From: an uncultured Bacteroidales bacterium
GTDB taxonomy: Bacteria; Bacteroidota; Bacteroidia; Bacteroidales; P3
Length of the DNA stretch: 64,000 bases
Reading direction: 5' to 3'
Assembly (NCBI GenBank): GCA_947168665.1
Contig: CAMVMX010000002.1
Coordinates: forward strand, 1-64,000
Position numbers and translations under genes: made by a program. Shown in pieces: positions 44,421 to 53,749 of the stretch (position 1 is the stretch's first letter; each line of letters begins with the position of its first letter). A model generated the notes under the pieces. That model did not search any database and was not told the origin of the DNA. It saw only the letters and a list, made by a program, of their open reading frames with translations.

Positions 44421-44699
44421 CTTGTTGTAATTTTATAAGTTTGTATTTTTAATTGGGCTTCATGCCCCTGATTTCCGGCTGCAAAAATAAGATACTTTCT
44501 TAAATCCTGCAAGAAGGTACCCGGCAGTTACCCACTTACCTTTTGGTAAGCATAACAGCCAAAATTGCCTTTTGTAAAAACACTTTTATGTATTTTTTAA
44601 CAGTCTGCGGGCGGAAAGCCAACACCCGAAGCCCAGTATTATCGGCCGCCCGTCCGGCCATTTCACGGCAAAAACGGCGGCGCAATATAAGAGTATTGT

Positions 44700-45029
44700 T
44701 TATAAGCCCCATTCATTTAACAATTTAGCCCATGTTGTGTGATACTCCCATCCCCGCATCAGCGGCAGATAAGTGTCGCGCATAGCCTCCTTGCAGCCCG
44801 CGCAGCAGTAGCTGTAGACGATGAGAATCTTGTAGTGCGACGTGTCGTCTGCAAGATAGCGGCGCAAGTCCCCGGCCGTGAGGAGCGTGTGGTCGGCATA
44901 CTTGGCCGAGGCTTCGTGCAGCAGCCTCTCCGACGGGTGGCACACCCTTACGAGCAAATGCCGGCTTTGGAAACATCCCGCCGCCAACAAACTCAGCAGG
45001 ACGATGGCGGTGATAGCGATTTTATTCAT
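44700..45029 (-). CDS. Small lipoprotein with CC-x-x-C motif
   Basis: 109 aa. Lipobox IVLLSLLAAGC. YKILIVYSYCCAGCKEAMRDTYLPL resembles the redox-motif region of thioredoxin-like proteins, but the domain ends early (LLNEWGL), so it is either a truncated protein or an unrelated small lipoprotein. The 44421-44699 interval downstream has no ORF worth reporting. Confidence 0.55.
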   Translation of the reverse strand: MNKIAITAIVLLSLLAAGCFQSRHLLVRVCHPSERLLHEASAKYADHTLLTAGDLRRYLADDTSHYKILIVYSYCCAGCKEAMRDTYLPLMRGWEYHTTWAKLLNEWGL

Positions 45030-45168
45030 ATCAGATAATCATTTTGCCCGTAGTCGCACAGCATGGCCGAATCTTATACTCCGCCGATATTTTTTAATGA
45101 TTATCCGCATTGTTCCGAACCATAGGTTCTGTGTTTGAAACTCGGCCTGTATGATGTTGCAGCCAACA

Positions 45169-45516
45169 CTATCTGGTCAAACATTCTGTCTCCGAAATAC
45201 ATTCTGTTGAATTATCCTCGTCCGTTGTGTCTTCTGTTGTGAAAAACCCCTCGTCCAGCTCGAATGTGTCTTTCAGTTCATACTGCGAATCACGCGTTCT
45301 CATAACGCTGCGTATCCTGTGTACCATCTCCCATATAGGCTGGTATTGCTTGTGGCCCAGCTGTCGCTGTATCTCCTTTGCCGAGAACGTCTTCTTGGTC
45401 GCCGTCAACAGGTGGATGGCTGTGAACCAATACATCAGGGAGAGCTTGCTGCCGGACATCCCGTGCATCGTCTGCCCGCACAACTTTCGCGGCTCCCTCA
45501 GCCTCTCTTTCCTCAA
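45169..45516 (-). pseudogene. IS1595-family transposase fragment
   Basis: YWFTAIHLLTATKKTFSAKEIQRQLGHKQYQPIWEMVHRIR and DTFELDEGFFTTE are the central part of ISXO2/IS1595 transposases, including the catalytic-region Asp-Glu. Both ends are missing (115 residues of about 300). Inactive remnant. Confidence 0.85.
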
Positions 45517-45647
45517 ATCGGCCAGCTCCGGGGCCTGTTTCCACGCTTATCCCCGTCTGCCACCATTCAACTTTTTCCCATCTGTGCAGGGGGGGAGGAA
45601 CATTTCCTCTTCCTTTGCCGAAAAAAATCCTTTCTCAGCCTGTGTTC

Positions 45648-45680
45648 TCTCTCAAAAAGTTGCGTTTCTTATAGGAACTT
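45648..45680. repeat. 33-bp dispersed repeat, copy 2
   Basis: One mismatch to 39956-39988. Lies about 130 bp beyond the IS1595 fragment. Confidence 0.8.
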
Positions 45681-45739
45681 ATCTGGGGATGACTGGCGCG
45701 TAGTGATTGGGGGAGGGGGAGACGGAGAGGGTGACAATG

Positions 45740-45856
45740 CAAAACAAAAGGCCGCCTCTGACTCAGAAGCGGCCTAATATGAATAGGATTTTGTAATGTT
45801 CAATATAAATGTCAAGATGATTCTCCGTGGCCAATTAAGTCCCAGGTGCTAATTCA
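45740..45856 (-). ncRNA. Candidate small RNA, promoter to terminator
   Basis: A minus-strand TATTTTTG box (45861-45868) is followed about 85 nt later by a strong hairpin (GGCCGC...GCGGCC, 45749-45775) and a T-rich tract (TTTTGTTTT) in the same direction. No ORF of note lies between. The predicted transcript is about 115 nt. No known RNA family recognised. Confidence 0.35.
45749..45775 (-). terminator. Rho-independent terminator hairpin
   Basis: AGGCCGCTTCTGA/TCAGAGGCGGCCT (minus-strand sense), then TTTTGTTTT. No protein gene lies immediately upstream on this strand. Confidence 0.65.
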
Positions 45857-46162
45857 CGAGCAAAAATAATACTTTTTTGGAGAAATAAAAAAGTTACCCA
45901 TAAACTTTTCTTTAATACGCTGTTTATGAGATATAAATACTTGTGATATGGGTTGCTTGTCGCGACTCAGCAACCTGTTGCTGACCATTAAAATTTATTA
46001 ATAGCATAAGCAACCGGCCCATTATCCCTTTCTGCCAAGGTTACCCCAACCTTGTGGTTTCAACAAAATTGAAAAGTTCCAGACCCCTCCTTCTCTTCTG
46101 GGTCAGGACCAAATGCTTGGGCGGGCCGGTTCTGGTATTTCCGGAAATCGGATTTTTTTGTG

Positions 46163-46172
46163 TATCTTTGCA
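46163..46172 (+). promoter_or_regulatory. Promoter -7 element TATCTTTGCA 6 nt before the YraN start
   Basis: The start codon follows the box by 6 nt, leaving essentially no 5' leader. Confidence 0.65.
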
Positions 46173-46178
46173 GTCGCT

Positions 46179-46550
46179 ATGGCACAACACAACGACACTG
46201 GAAAAGAGGGTGAGTACTTGGCTTGCCGCCACCTGGAGGAGCAGGGCTTCGCCATCGTGGAGACCAATTGGCGCAAAGGAAAACACGAAGTCGACATCAT
46301 CGCCTACAAAGAGGGGCTGATAGTCTTTGCCGAGGTGAAGACACGGTCATCCACCAATTTCGGCAACCCCGAAGAGTTTGTCACCCGTGCCAAACAGCGA
46401 GCCTACATCCGTATGGCCAACGACTATGTAATCCGTCATCAGCGCCAGGAAGAGGTCCGTTTCGACATCATCTCCGTAGTCAGGTCGGCCGATGGCTCCT
46501 GCGCCATCAGTCAGATCGAAAATGCCTTCACCGCCTACGAGCAATGCTGA
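46179..46550 (+). CDS. YraN family endonuclease-fold protein
   Basis: 123 aa from ATG at 46179 (MAQHNDTGKEGEYLACRHLE). The longer frame from 46113 would start upstream of the promoter. GFAIVETNWRKGKHEVDIIAYKEGLIVFAEVKTRSS is the UPF0102/YraN core, with restriction-endonuclease-like Asp, Glu and Lys (E-V-K). Function not established. Possibly leaderless mRNA. Confidence 0.9.
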   Translation: MAQHNDTGKEGEYLACRHLEEQGFAIVETNWRKGKHEVDIIAYKEGLIVFAEVKTRSSTNFGNPEEFVTRAKQRAYIRMANDYVIRHQRQEEVRFDIISVVRSADGSCAISQIENAFTAYEQC

Positions 46551-46565
46551 CGATTGTCCCCTCGG

Positions 46566-47693
46566 TCAAAATCCCAACGTCAGTCCCACCTCATGCATCT
46601 TCTCCAGCGGCCCCGCCACATAAGAGGGCAGCAGGTTGGCCGTCAGCCCTACCCGTCGCAGCCATCCCTTGGGCAGCGTCATCCCCACGCCCAATGTCAG
46701 TTTCCAAGGGTTGATGCCGTGCAGCGTCACCATCCCCACCTGGTTTGTCACGGGGGTCACTGCCCGGCCGGGGGTCAAGCTCAGCGACAGACCCGCTCGC
46801 TCGCGTCCGCCGGGATAGAGGTCCACCGTCAAGGGCAGGGTAGCATAAAGCGCAAAGGTGGGATAATTCCACAGCAAGGATTCTACCGGCTCGAGTTCAT
46901 CGGATTGCGTATATCCAAAGCCATCGATAAAGTTATGGTGGGTGAAGTTATCGTTGGCCGGGAACGACGACTCCATGTGCAGATAGCCGTCCATGCCCAC
47001 CCCTATGCCAACCTCATAATTTGAGGCTGCGGCCAAAGCCACATTCAGCCCAACCCCGGCATTGAGGTAAGAGCGCTCATAATAGGAGGTGGATGCAGTG
47101 GCCCCCACCTGTGCTGTGAGGCGCAACCGAGCCCACTGGGTAGATTCGGGTGTGCGGCATACCCCCGGCCCCTCTAAAGAGGGGAGGTCAGGGGCATGGC
47201 TCCGACCTGCGGGACGATGCTTTCGGCTGTCGCTGTGGGCTGGTTCTCCCGCTCCCTCGGCTGCTGACGAGGGGCGGCATTCATCGGCTGGGAGCGGGGC
47301 GGGGCGCTCATTAATTGGAGTATCCTCGGCCGTGGGCGAGGCGGTTGGCAGGGTTGGAGCCGCCGGGCGGTGCCAGTGGGGAACTGCTGTCGGCGGGGCT
47401 GCTGGCTCCCTTGTCGCCGTCGGGGCTGCAGGCAGGGGAGCATAATGGCGGGGCGAGGTCGAAGCCGTAAGGGGGCCGCTGATGCTGGGGGTGCTGGCAG
47501 CATCCGTCGGCAGCATCCGCAGGGCTGCCAGACCCACCCCCACCAGCGTCACCATCATGGCTGCCGTTAAGCCGTTCCGCCGCCTGCGCCGTGCCAGTCC
47601 GCGCACCTGACGGGCGGCCTCCATCTGGTGGCGGCGGTCTTCGCCATATTGTGCCAGCAGTTGTTCTATGTCTCGATTGTCGTTGTGGGTCAT
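46566..47693 (-). CDS. Inner-membrane-anchored protein with C-terminal beta-barrel-like domain, ECF sigma partner
   Basis: 375 aa. About 40 cytoplasmic residues (IEQLLAQYGEDRRHQMEAAR), one membrane segment (GLTAAMMVTLVGVGLAALRML), a Pro/Ala-rich linker of about 120 residues, then about 180 residues of amphipathic strands ending VGLTLGF. It overlaps the sigma-factor stop by 4 nt, so it is probably its anti-sigma or regulator. The linker includes one 30-bp genome repeat read in frame (LPSLEGPGVCR). Confidence 0.65.
   Translation of the reverse strand: MTHNDNRDIEQLLAQYGEDRRHQMEAARQVRGLARRRRRNGLTAAMMVTLVGVGLAALRMLPTDAASTPSISGPLTASTSPRHYAPLPAAPTATREPAAPPTAVPHWHRPAAPTLPTASPTAEDTPINERPAPLPADECRPSSAAEGAGEPAHSDSRKHRPAGRSHAPDLPSLEGPGVCRTPESTQWARLRLTAQVGATASTSYYERSYLNAGVGLNVALAAASNYEVGIGVGMDGYLHMESSFPANDNFTHHNFIDGFGYTQSDELEPVESLLWNYPTFALYATLPLTVDLYPGGRERAGLSLSLTPGRAVTPVTNQVGMVTLHGINPWKLTLGVGMTLPKGWLRRVGLTANLLPSYVAGPLEKMHEVGLTLGF
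47158..47187. repeat. Single 30-bp hairpin repeat inside a coding sequence
   Basis: CATACCCCCGG then CCCCTCTAAAGAGGGG. Same family as 26330, 51041, 53750; here in the linker of the sigma-partner gene. Confidence 0.85.
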
Positions 47694-48172
47694 TGCATTT
47701 TCTTTCTTAATAATGTGTATATACGGCTCATGATGGTGTCTACATTAGTGACTGTGAGGCCTGTGAGGGTGGCAATTTCCTTGGAGCTGCGGCTCTCCAC
47801 AAAGCGCAGCCGCACCAGCTGTTGCTGCATCGGAGTGAGGGTGGCCACCGCTTCGTCCAGTCGGCGGTATAGCTGTTCGGCTTCGGCGGCGTCCTGCTCA
47901 GCCGTGTCCGCTATGTTGTCAGCCAGGGAGTCGGCGTCCACTGTGGGGCATTTCTTTCGCAGCATGTCCACACACTCGTTGCGCAGTGCCCGCATGCAAT
48001 AATTCCGCTTGTCCTCCACCCAGCCCAGCCTCCACCGTCGGCTCCACAAGTGCGTCAAAGTCTCCTGCACGGCGTCGGCGGCAAGCTCTTCGTCGTGAAG
48101 CATTCCCTCGGCTATGCGCCGCATGGCGGGCTGAAGGGGAATGATGTCGCGGATAAACTCCTCAGTGGTCAA
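47690..48172 (-). CDS. ECF-type RNA polymerase sigma factor
   Basis: 160 aa. Region 2 (MRRIAEGMLHDEELAADAVQETLTHLW) and region 4 (LTPMQQQLVRLRFVESRSSKEIATLTGLTVTNV) of sigma-70 ECF factors are clear. Overlaps the membrane-anchored partner by 4 nt. A second OMP-type gene begins further downstream in the sense of its neighbours. Likely responds to an envelope signal. Confidence 0.88.
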   Translation of the reverse strand: MTTEEFIRDIIPLQPAMRRIAEGMLHDEELAADAVQETLTHLWSRRWRLGWVEDKRNYCMRALRNECVDMLRKKCPTVDADSLADNIADTAEQDAAEAEQLYRRLDEAVATLTPMQQQLVRLRFVESRSSKEIATLTGLTVTNVDTIMSRIYTLLRKKMQ

Positions 48173-48201
48173 GTGGTGGTGCCGTGGATGTTTTTTGGGG
48201 G

Positions 48202-49011
48202 TTAGAAAGTATAAGTGCAGCCCAAGTGGAATGTGCCGCCCGGTGCCCCGACCATCGCCAGAAATCTTTCGGTCAATAGGAGGCTATAGAGCTGCTCCAT
48301 GGCTCGCGAGCCGAAAAAGAATATGCCCGCATGGGTTGTCGAGATGTCGTTGGCCTTATCGGCGGGTTCGGCAACAGTAGATTCTTTTTCCGACTGCATG
48401 AAGTGCGAGTAGCCTATCTGCAGCATATCGAGCCACAGCTCGGCCGTCCAGTGGCTGCCTAAGCGGCAGGCCACGCCCGGTGTGAGGCGTAGGTCGAAGG
48501 TCCTCAGCTGGCTGTTTCGGTTGCCGAACTCGTTGTACTCGGTGCGGACGGTTTCCCGCTCGCCTGTCAGCTCATCGAAATGTGTGTATTCTCGTACCGT
48601 GCGGCTGTACATGCTGCCTGCCCCCACACCTAGATTGGCGAAGAGCGACAGCCGTCCGCCCAGTGGAAGGTCGTAGCGTACCCATGCTCCGCCTTGCCAG
48701 CTCAGCACCTCGGTCGTCGTGCAACGGTCGCCGGACTGGTAGAGGGTGGGATATGGTTCATTGTAGGATACTTCCGTGCTGCCGCAGACATAGGTGAGAG
48801 ACCCCTCCATGCCTGCCGACAGTCCACTGGCCCAGCGGTAGCCCATTCGCAGCGAGGGCGTGAGGGAATATTGATTGTCGAGGTCGACGCCGTAAGAGTT
48901 GTTTTCACGTCCGAGGAGGCCGTTGGCCGAAAAGCCCGCGCCGAGGGTGAATTGGGCCTGAGCGGCCACACTGGCCGCCACACAGAAGAGAATGAGAACT
49001 GTTTTTTTCAT
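48202..49011 (-). CDS. Outer-membrane beta-barrel protein
   Basis: 269 aa from the ATG at 49011 (MKKTVLILFCVAASVAAQAQ, signal peptide); the longer frame to 49041 is less likely. Amphipathic strands throughout, ending GGTFHLGCTYTF with a terminal Phe. It lies just upstream of the sigma factor gene on the same strand and shares barrel character with the sigma partner. Function unknown. Confidence 0.7.
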   Translation of the reverse strand: MKKTVLILFCVAASVAAQAQFTLGAGFSANGLLGRENNSYGVDLDNQYSLTPSLRMGYRWASGLSAGMEGSLTYVCGSTEVSYNEPYPTLYQSGDRCTTTEVLSWQGGAWVRYDLPLGGRLSLFANLGVGAGSMYSRTVREYTHFDELTGERETVRTEYNEFGNRNSQLRTFDLRLTPGVACRLGSHWTAELWLDMLQIGYSHFMQSEKESTVAEPADKANDISTTHAGIFFFGSRAMEQLYSLLLTERFLAMVGAPGGTFHLGCTYTF

Positions 49012-49384
49012 CGTATTGTTCTGTTTAAATTTTACTACCATGACGGGAAAGACGCAAAAATCTTACAGTCGAAAATGTTAAATAATGCTAAACCCCTGTT
49101 CTGTTCAGCGCCCTGATGCGTTGCACCTACTCGGCATGGCCAGCCTTCATGCCATGGGTTCCTTCAAGCCCGCGGCCCTACCGCTGCTGGCTGTGGACAG
49201 CGTAGACACCCTCTTGGCCACACACTCGAAAAAACTGATACAGCCCATCCCGGTAATTGCGAGAATGCTTTAATAAAAAAGGGAAGGACCTGTGCCTCAG
49301 CACGGGACCTCCCCTCTATCGGGATGCATACCCCCCGGCTTCGCCGTACCCCTTTTGAAAAGGGGATGGGGAGAGAGACTGCGG
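49012..49384. other. Intergenic region with degraded hairpin repeats
   Basis: Near 49308-49372 are degenerate relatives of the 30-bp repeat (GGGATGCATACCCCCCGG, then CCCCTTTTGAAAAGGGG). No gene seen. Confidence 0.5.
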
Positions 49385-50332
49385 TCAGAGCAGTTTCTTC
49401 TTCAGGTTGAGTATCATGTCGTCCGTCATGCGCTCCAGATCGTACTGGGGGTTCCAGCCCCACTCGGCGCGGGCGCAACTGTCGTCCATCTTGTTGGGCC
49501 AGCTGTCGGCGATGGCCTGCTTGATGGGTTCGGGCTCGTAGACCATTTCGAAAGCGGGATAGCGTTTCTTGATGGCGGCATAAATGATTTCGGGGTCGAA
49601 ACTCATGGATGTGACGTTGAAGCTGTTGCGGTGGACCAACTTCGAAGGGTCGGCCTCCATGATGTCAATCATGGCCTTCTGAGCGTCGGGCATATACATC
49701 ATGTCCATGTAGGTGCCCTTCTTCAGGGGGCAGACAAACTTCTCGCCCTTCACGGCGGCATAGTAAATCTCGACGGCATAGTCGGTGGTACCGCCGCCGG
49801 GCAGAGTCTGGTAGCTGATAAGGCCGGGGAAACGGACGCTGCGGGTGTCAACGCCAAAACGGGTGAAATAATAGTCGGAAAGCAGCTCGCCGGTCACCTT
49901 GGTGACGCCGTAGATAGTGTTGGGGCGCTGGATAGTGTCCTGCGGAGTGTTGTCGTGTGGGGTGCTGGGGCCGAAGGCGCCGATGCTGCTGGGGGTGAAC
50001 ACGGCGCAGCCGAAAAGGCGTGCCACCTCAAGACAGTTCACCAAGCTGCCGATTCCCACATTCCAGCCCAGCATGGGGTTCAACTCGGCGGTGGCGCTGA
50101 GGATGGCGGCGAGGTTGTAGATAGTGTCGATGTTGTACTGCTTGACGGCGGTGGCTATCTGCATGATTTGGGTGCTGTCGATGCGCTCCACGGGGCCGCG
50201 CTCGTAAGGATCGCCCTTGAGGGGACGGAGGTCGCTGCAGACAACATTGTTGTCGCCATAAATGTCTCTCAGATTACGGGTCAGCTCGGAACCAATCTGT
50301 CCGCCGGCGCCGACTATAAGGATTCTCTTCAT
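49385..50332 (-). CDS. NAD-dependent L-threonine 3-dehydrogenase (SDR type)
   Basis: 315 aa, extended SDR fold. MKRILIVGAGGQIGSELT (NAD-binding GxxGxxG), FTPSSIGAFGP, YGVTK catalytic Tyr-Lys, and TTDYAVEIYYAAVKGEKFVCPL with MDMMYMPDAQKAMIDIMEA are typical of the short-chain threonine dehydrogenases. Oxidises threonine to 2-amino-3-ketobutyrate. Stand-alone gene. Confidence 0.9.
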   Translation of the reverse strand: MKRILIVGAGGQIGSELTRNLRDIYGDNNVVCSDLRPLKGDPYERGPVERIDSTQIMQIATAVKQYNIDTIYNLAAILSATAELNPMLGWNVGIGSLVNCLEVARLFGCAVFTPSSIGAFGPSTPHDNTPQDTIQRPNTIYGVTKVTGELLSDYYFTRFGVDTRSVRFPGLISYQTLPGGGTTDYAVEIYYAAVKGEKFVCPLKKGTYMDMMYMPDAQKAMIDIMEADPSKLVHRNSFNVTSMSFDPEIIYAAIKKRYPAFEMVYEPEPIKQAIADSWPNKMDDSCARAEWGWNPQYDLERMTDDMILNLKKKLL

Positions 50333-50959
50333 TGTATTGATGTTTTAAATGCCTGTTACTTGATATTGTTTGCAATTAGTATACTGTTTGTCAAATCATT
50401 GTAGCGATTGGCCACGATGGTTTGAACAGGCAAATATACAAAAATAATCCGAAATGGCAGGGCTGCGTGTGGCAAAAAAGCCAGATTGGGGAACTTTTTT
50501 GTCTTTCAGCCAGCCCGGAAAGAAGCTGAAAAGGCATGCCAAACACAAGCGTCACGGCGCGGCCGGCAGTTCAAGCCGCCTCTCACCGGCAAAACCCCAC
50601 CCTCCCCATTCTTACAGGTAAGAAAGTCCGTATTAAAGAGAAGAGACGTTAGTCTTTCCTCCCCACCGATATGCTTGGAACAATGTGAGCAACCAGATAT
50701 AGGGGTACCCACATTTGCAATACCGCCCGCCCTTAGCTCGCTCTTCCTCCGCTCAGTATCCACCACTGTCCCCCTCATTCTCCCACATTCCATCTACAGC
50801 CAATAGTATATATGGAGGCCACCCGCCATTGGCAGAGCGGGGATGGAGCGGACCGACATAAAATGCGGCTGGCACAGAAAGGAGTCAGAGCCAGGAACGG
50901 AAAGGGCTTTCGCCCTGTCAAAAAGAAACTGGACTTTTGCAGTTTGAGCGTATGTTTAA

Positions 50960-51037
50960 ATAATCGGTTGTTGCTAATTTGCATGTGGTCTTCAGTTTAT
51001 CGTTGAGGGTCTCAATAACAGACCGTTTGCGCAGCAG
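50960..51037 (-). mobile_element. IS982-family transposase remnant
   Basis: The minus strand reads LLRKRSVIETLNDKLKTTC from 51037, like the C-terminal region of IS982 transposases, then loses similarity. Very short, so the call is tentative. Confidence 0.45.
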
Positions 51038-51040
51038 GTG

Positions 51041-51240
51041 GGCATACCCCCGGCCCCTCTAAAGAGACATACCCCCAGCCCCTCTAAAGAGACATACCCC
51101 CAACCCCTCTAAAGAGGGGAGACATACCCCCAGCCCCTCTAAAGAGGGGAGACATACCCCCAGCCCCTCTAAAGAGGGGAGACATACCCCCAGCCCCTCT
51201 AAAGAGGGGAGGCATACCCCGGCCCCTCTAAAGAGGGGAG
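51041..51240. repeat. 30-bp hairpin repeat array, seven units
   Basis: Seven units built on CATACCCCC(A/G)(G/A)CCCCTCTAAAGAG. The first two are 24-25 bp and lack the closing GGGGA; the later ones are 30 bp. Every unit is nearly identical, with no unique spacers. Confidence 0.92.
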
Positions 51241-51528
51241 GTGGGGGTTCACGTCTGGGGTTCTCTCCATCTCTGACAACGTACTTGTCATGGGTTTTGT
51301 AAAATTCTTTGCAGAAACTGTCTGTGAAATAAAAAAATTCCGTAACTTTGCCGTTGGATAAATTTATGGGATTGTTTGTTTATTTGTTTGATTTTCAATT
51401 GTAAATATGCGAAAAATTCTTTGATATAATAGGGCAAAACAGGTTAACACTTATCATGTACCAAATTCAACGTATTGACTATTAGTTAATTTTAAAATCG
51501 AACTCAGGTTCTAAGCTCGTTTAATGTC

Positions 51529-53649
51529 ATGAAAAGAAATTATCTATTATTTTTTCTCTTGGCGGCGTCGTTTTCCGCGAATGCCACCGTGCGTTACGTT
51601 TCCATGCTGGGAAATGATAACAACAATGGTCTGGCATGGTCAACGGCCAAACGCAATATTGATGGTGCCATGAACGATGCCGTGCAGGGGGATACGGTAT
51701 TTGTGGCTATTGGGACATACCCCAAGTTCTCGGCCAAAAATGGCGTGCATGTTTTCGGTGGCTTCCTTGGTACCGAGCAGAACCTTGCCGAGCGTCAGCC
51801 AATGCACCATGGATACCTGCAGGACAGTTCCTGCACACGGATTTTTACAGCTAACCAGTCGGCACAATTCTTGACCTCTTATTATTCGTGCATTGACTAT
51901 GAAGAGTCTGCCACCGCGCCGACAGTTATTGATGGATTTGTGGTGAAGGTGGATAGTGTCTACAACACTTACGCCATCCTGATTTTGGCGCTGCTGGACG
52001 GAGACTATCATCTGTCCAACTGCACTCTCGATGGTGAGTACGCTGAAGTGAATGCTGTTTACGGATGGAGCTATATGGAAAAGGCCAGTTATGGGTACTC
52101 TACCACCGCTTCTGGTAGCGGATTCTATGTATATGATTGCGCGATAAGACACTGCTTCCGAGGGGGCTTACTCTCTCATGGGTCCCACACAAACAACTGC
52201 ATATTCGAGTACAACGACCGACCGATAGAATCACGCCAATTGAACGGCTACACCCCATATGGGCTTATTACTATAGAGGACTGTCTGTTCCAGAACAATC
52301 GCCGTGAAGTGGGTCATGTGAACAGTGGTTATGATTTAGGGGTGCTCATGCTCTATTCAAATGTGGATATGAAACGTTGCATCATCCGCAACAACGAGGT
52401 TGTGATCCTGAATGACAATAATATTCAGAGCGCAGCCATCATCGCATGCAGCCACCGATGCCGCATAACAGACTGCCTGTTGGCTAACAACAGCATCAGG
52501 GCTTCCAGAACTAGCCCCAACATCATCTACCTGCACCAGGGATACAATATCCTTCAAAATAACACCATCGCCAACAATCTGTTGTGGGATTCGGCCAGCT
52601 ACGTTCCTTCACGTCTTCTGCGAACAGATGGTAGCATCAACCTCTACAACAATCTTTTCTGGGGCAATACTGGACACAGTCAATTCTTCCATGGCTTTAA
52701 TTCTTCGATAGACAACGTGATGTTCAATGCCATGCAAGACACCCTGTTGGGGCAGACTGGCAATTTCAGACTTGACCAAGACAGCATCGGCCCTCTCTTT
52801 GCGGGTCCTACCACCTTTGCCGGGGCACGTTTTGACGCTGACAGCATGCAGCAAGTGCTGACGGCAGACTGGCATCTGTCATCCGGCTCATCGTGTGTCA
52901 ATGCCGGACATCCCTACCATGTGTCGCTGCCTTATCAGTCAATCACTGACTTGGATGGACTGAACCGTGTTTCTGGCGGTCACATCGATATAGGATGCTA
53001 TGAATTCCCCGAGGCCGATGCAGAACAGCATATTGTCTGGGGGCAGTCGTTGGATGCATACCGCAGTGCAGGACAGTTGTCCTTGACCGCCACGGCAACA
53101 AGTGGACTGCCCGTTTCCTACAGTTCCTCAAACTCCAACGTTGCTACGGTTCACGGGGACACCCTGCTGTTGGTTGCCTCTGGCCGTTGTACAATTACTG
53201 CCGCTCAAAACGGAGACAGCATTTGGTTGCCGGCACCCAGCATCAGTAGGATGTTGACGGTGTATGGAGACACCGTTATGGTTCATGATACCGTATGGGC
53301 AACCGATACCCTGACTGTTTATGATACGGTGACAGTTCAGATATTCGACACCATCACCATATATGATACAGTTACGGTGTTCGACACAGTGACCATCTAC
53401 GACACTGTGCAAGTGTCTATTGAGAATGTTGATATTACTTCTCTTCCTTGGACTATAAACGTGGAAGGTGAATACATCTCTGTGTGTGGTGCCGAAGGAG
53501 AAATTATCCGAGTATTTGACGCATTGGGGCGGCAACTGCATATACAGCCAGACTCATCTGCGGCTGTTCGCTTCCGTATGCCGTCCTCGGGTGTGTACCT
53601 AATCAAAGTTGGCAGTTCACCTGCCAAGAAAGTAACAATAATACGGTAG
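51529..53649 (+). CDS. Large secreted beta-helix protein with DTV repeats and T9SS sorting domain
   Basis: 706 aa. Signal peptide MKRNYLLFFLLAASFSANA. A right-handed parallel beta-helix-type region (about 25-470) has many strands such as IEDCLFQNNR and ITDCLLANNSI. An Ig-like segment is followed by a Thr/Val/Asp repeat stretch (YDTVTVFDTVTIYDTVQV) and a C-terminal T9SS sorting domain (IIRVFDALGRQLHIQ, GVYLIKVGSSPAKKVTIIR). Probably surface-attached or released by T9SS. Confidence 0.8.
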   Translation: MKRNYLLFFLLAASFSANATVRYVSMLGNDNNNGLAWSTAKRNIDGAMNDAVQGDTVFVAIGTYPKFSAKNGVHVFGGFLGTEQNLAERQPMHHGYLQDSSCTRIFTANQSAQFLTSYYSCIDYEESATAPTVIDGFVVKVDSVYNTYAILILALLDGDYHLSNCTLDGEYAEVNAVYGWSYMEKASYGYSTTASGSGFYVYDCAIRHCFRGGLLSHGSHTNNCIFEYNDRPIESRQLNGYTPYGLITIEDCLFQNNRREVGHVNSGYDLGVLMLYSNVDMKRCIIRNNEVVILNDNNIQSAAIIACSHRCRITDCLLANNSIRASRTSPNIIYLHQGYNILQNNTIANNLLWDSASYVPSRLLRTDGSINLYNNLFWGNTGHSQFFHGFNSSIDNVMFNAMQDTLLGQTGNFRLDQDSIGPLFAGPTTFAGARFDADSMQQVLTADWHLSSGSSCVNAGHPYHVSLPYQSITDLDGLNRVSGGHIDIGCYEFPEADAEQHIVWGQSLDAYRSAGQLSLTATATSGLPVSYSSSNSNVATVHGDTLLLVASGRCTITAAQNGDSIWLPAPSISRMLTVYGDTVMVHDTVWATDTLTVYDTVTVQIFDTITIYDTVTVFDTVTIYDTVQVSIENVDITSLPWTINVEGEYISVCGAEGEIIRVFDALGRQLHIQPDSSAAVRFRMPSSGVYLIKVGSSPAKKVTIIR

Positions 53650-53749
53650 TGGTCATCAACAGATGGCATCTAAAAACCCGAGTTCGATTATAGACGGTAC
53701 GGTTTCAAGAGGGGAAAGGAAACGGCACGGCAATCCTGACCCACAGAGA

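Larger units (their letters stand above)
45517..46178. other. Intergenic region with dispersed repeat and possible sRNA
   Basis: Contains the second 33-bp repeat (45648-45680), a strong hairpin at 45749-45775 and an isolated minus-strand promoter box at 45861-45868. No convincing protein gene. Confidence 0.5.
50333..51528. other. Long intergenic region: IS fragment, repeat array, long leader
   Basis: No protein gene. It holds a small IS982-type fragment (50960-51037), a seven-unit hairpin repeat array (51041-51240) and a TAACTTTG promoter box at 51343-51350, giving the next gene a leader of about 170 nt. Confidence 0.6.

Noticed and set aside
45740-45856. 6S RNA or other known RNA for the candidate sRNA
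   Set aside because: Too short and no recognisable 6S-like central bulge; left as unassigned.
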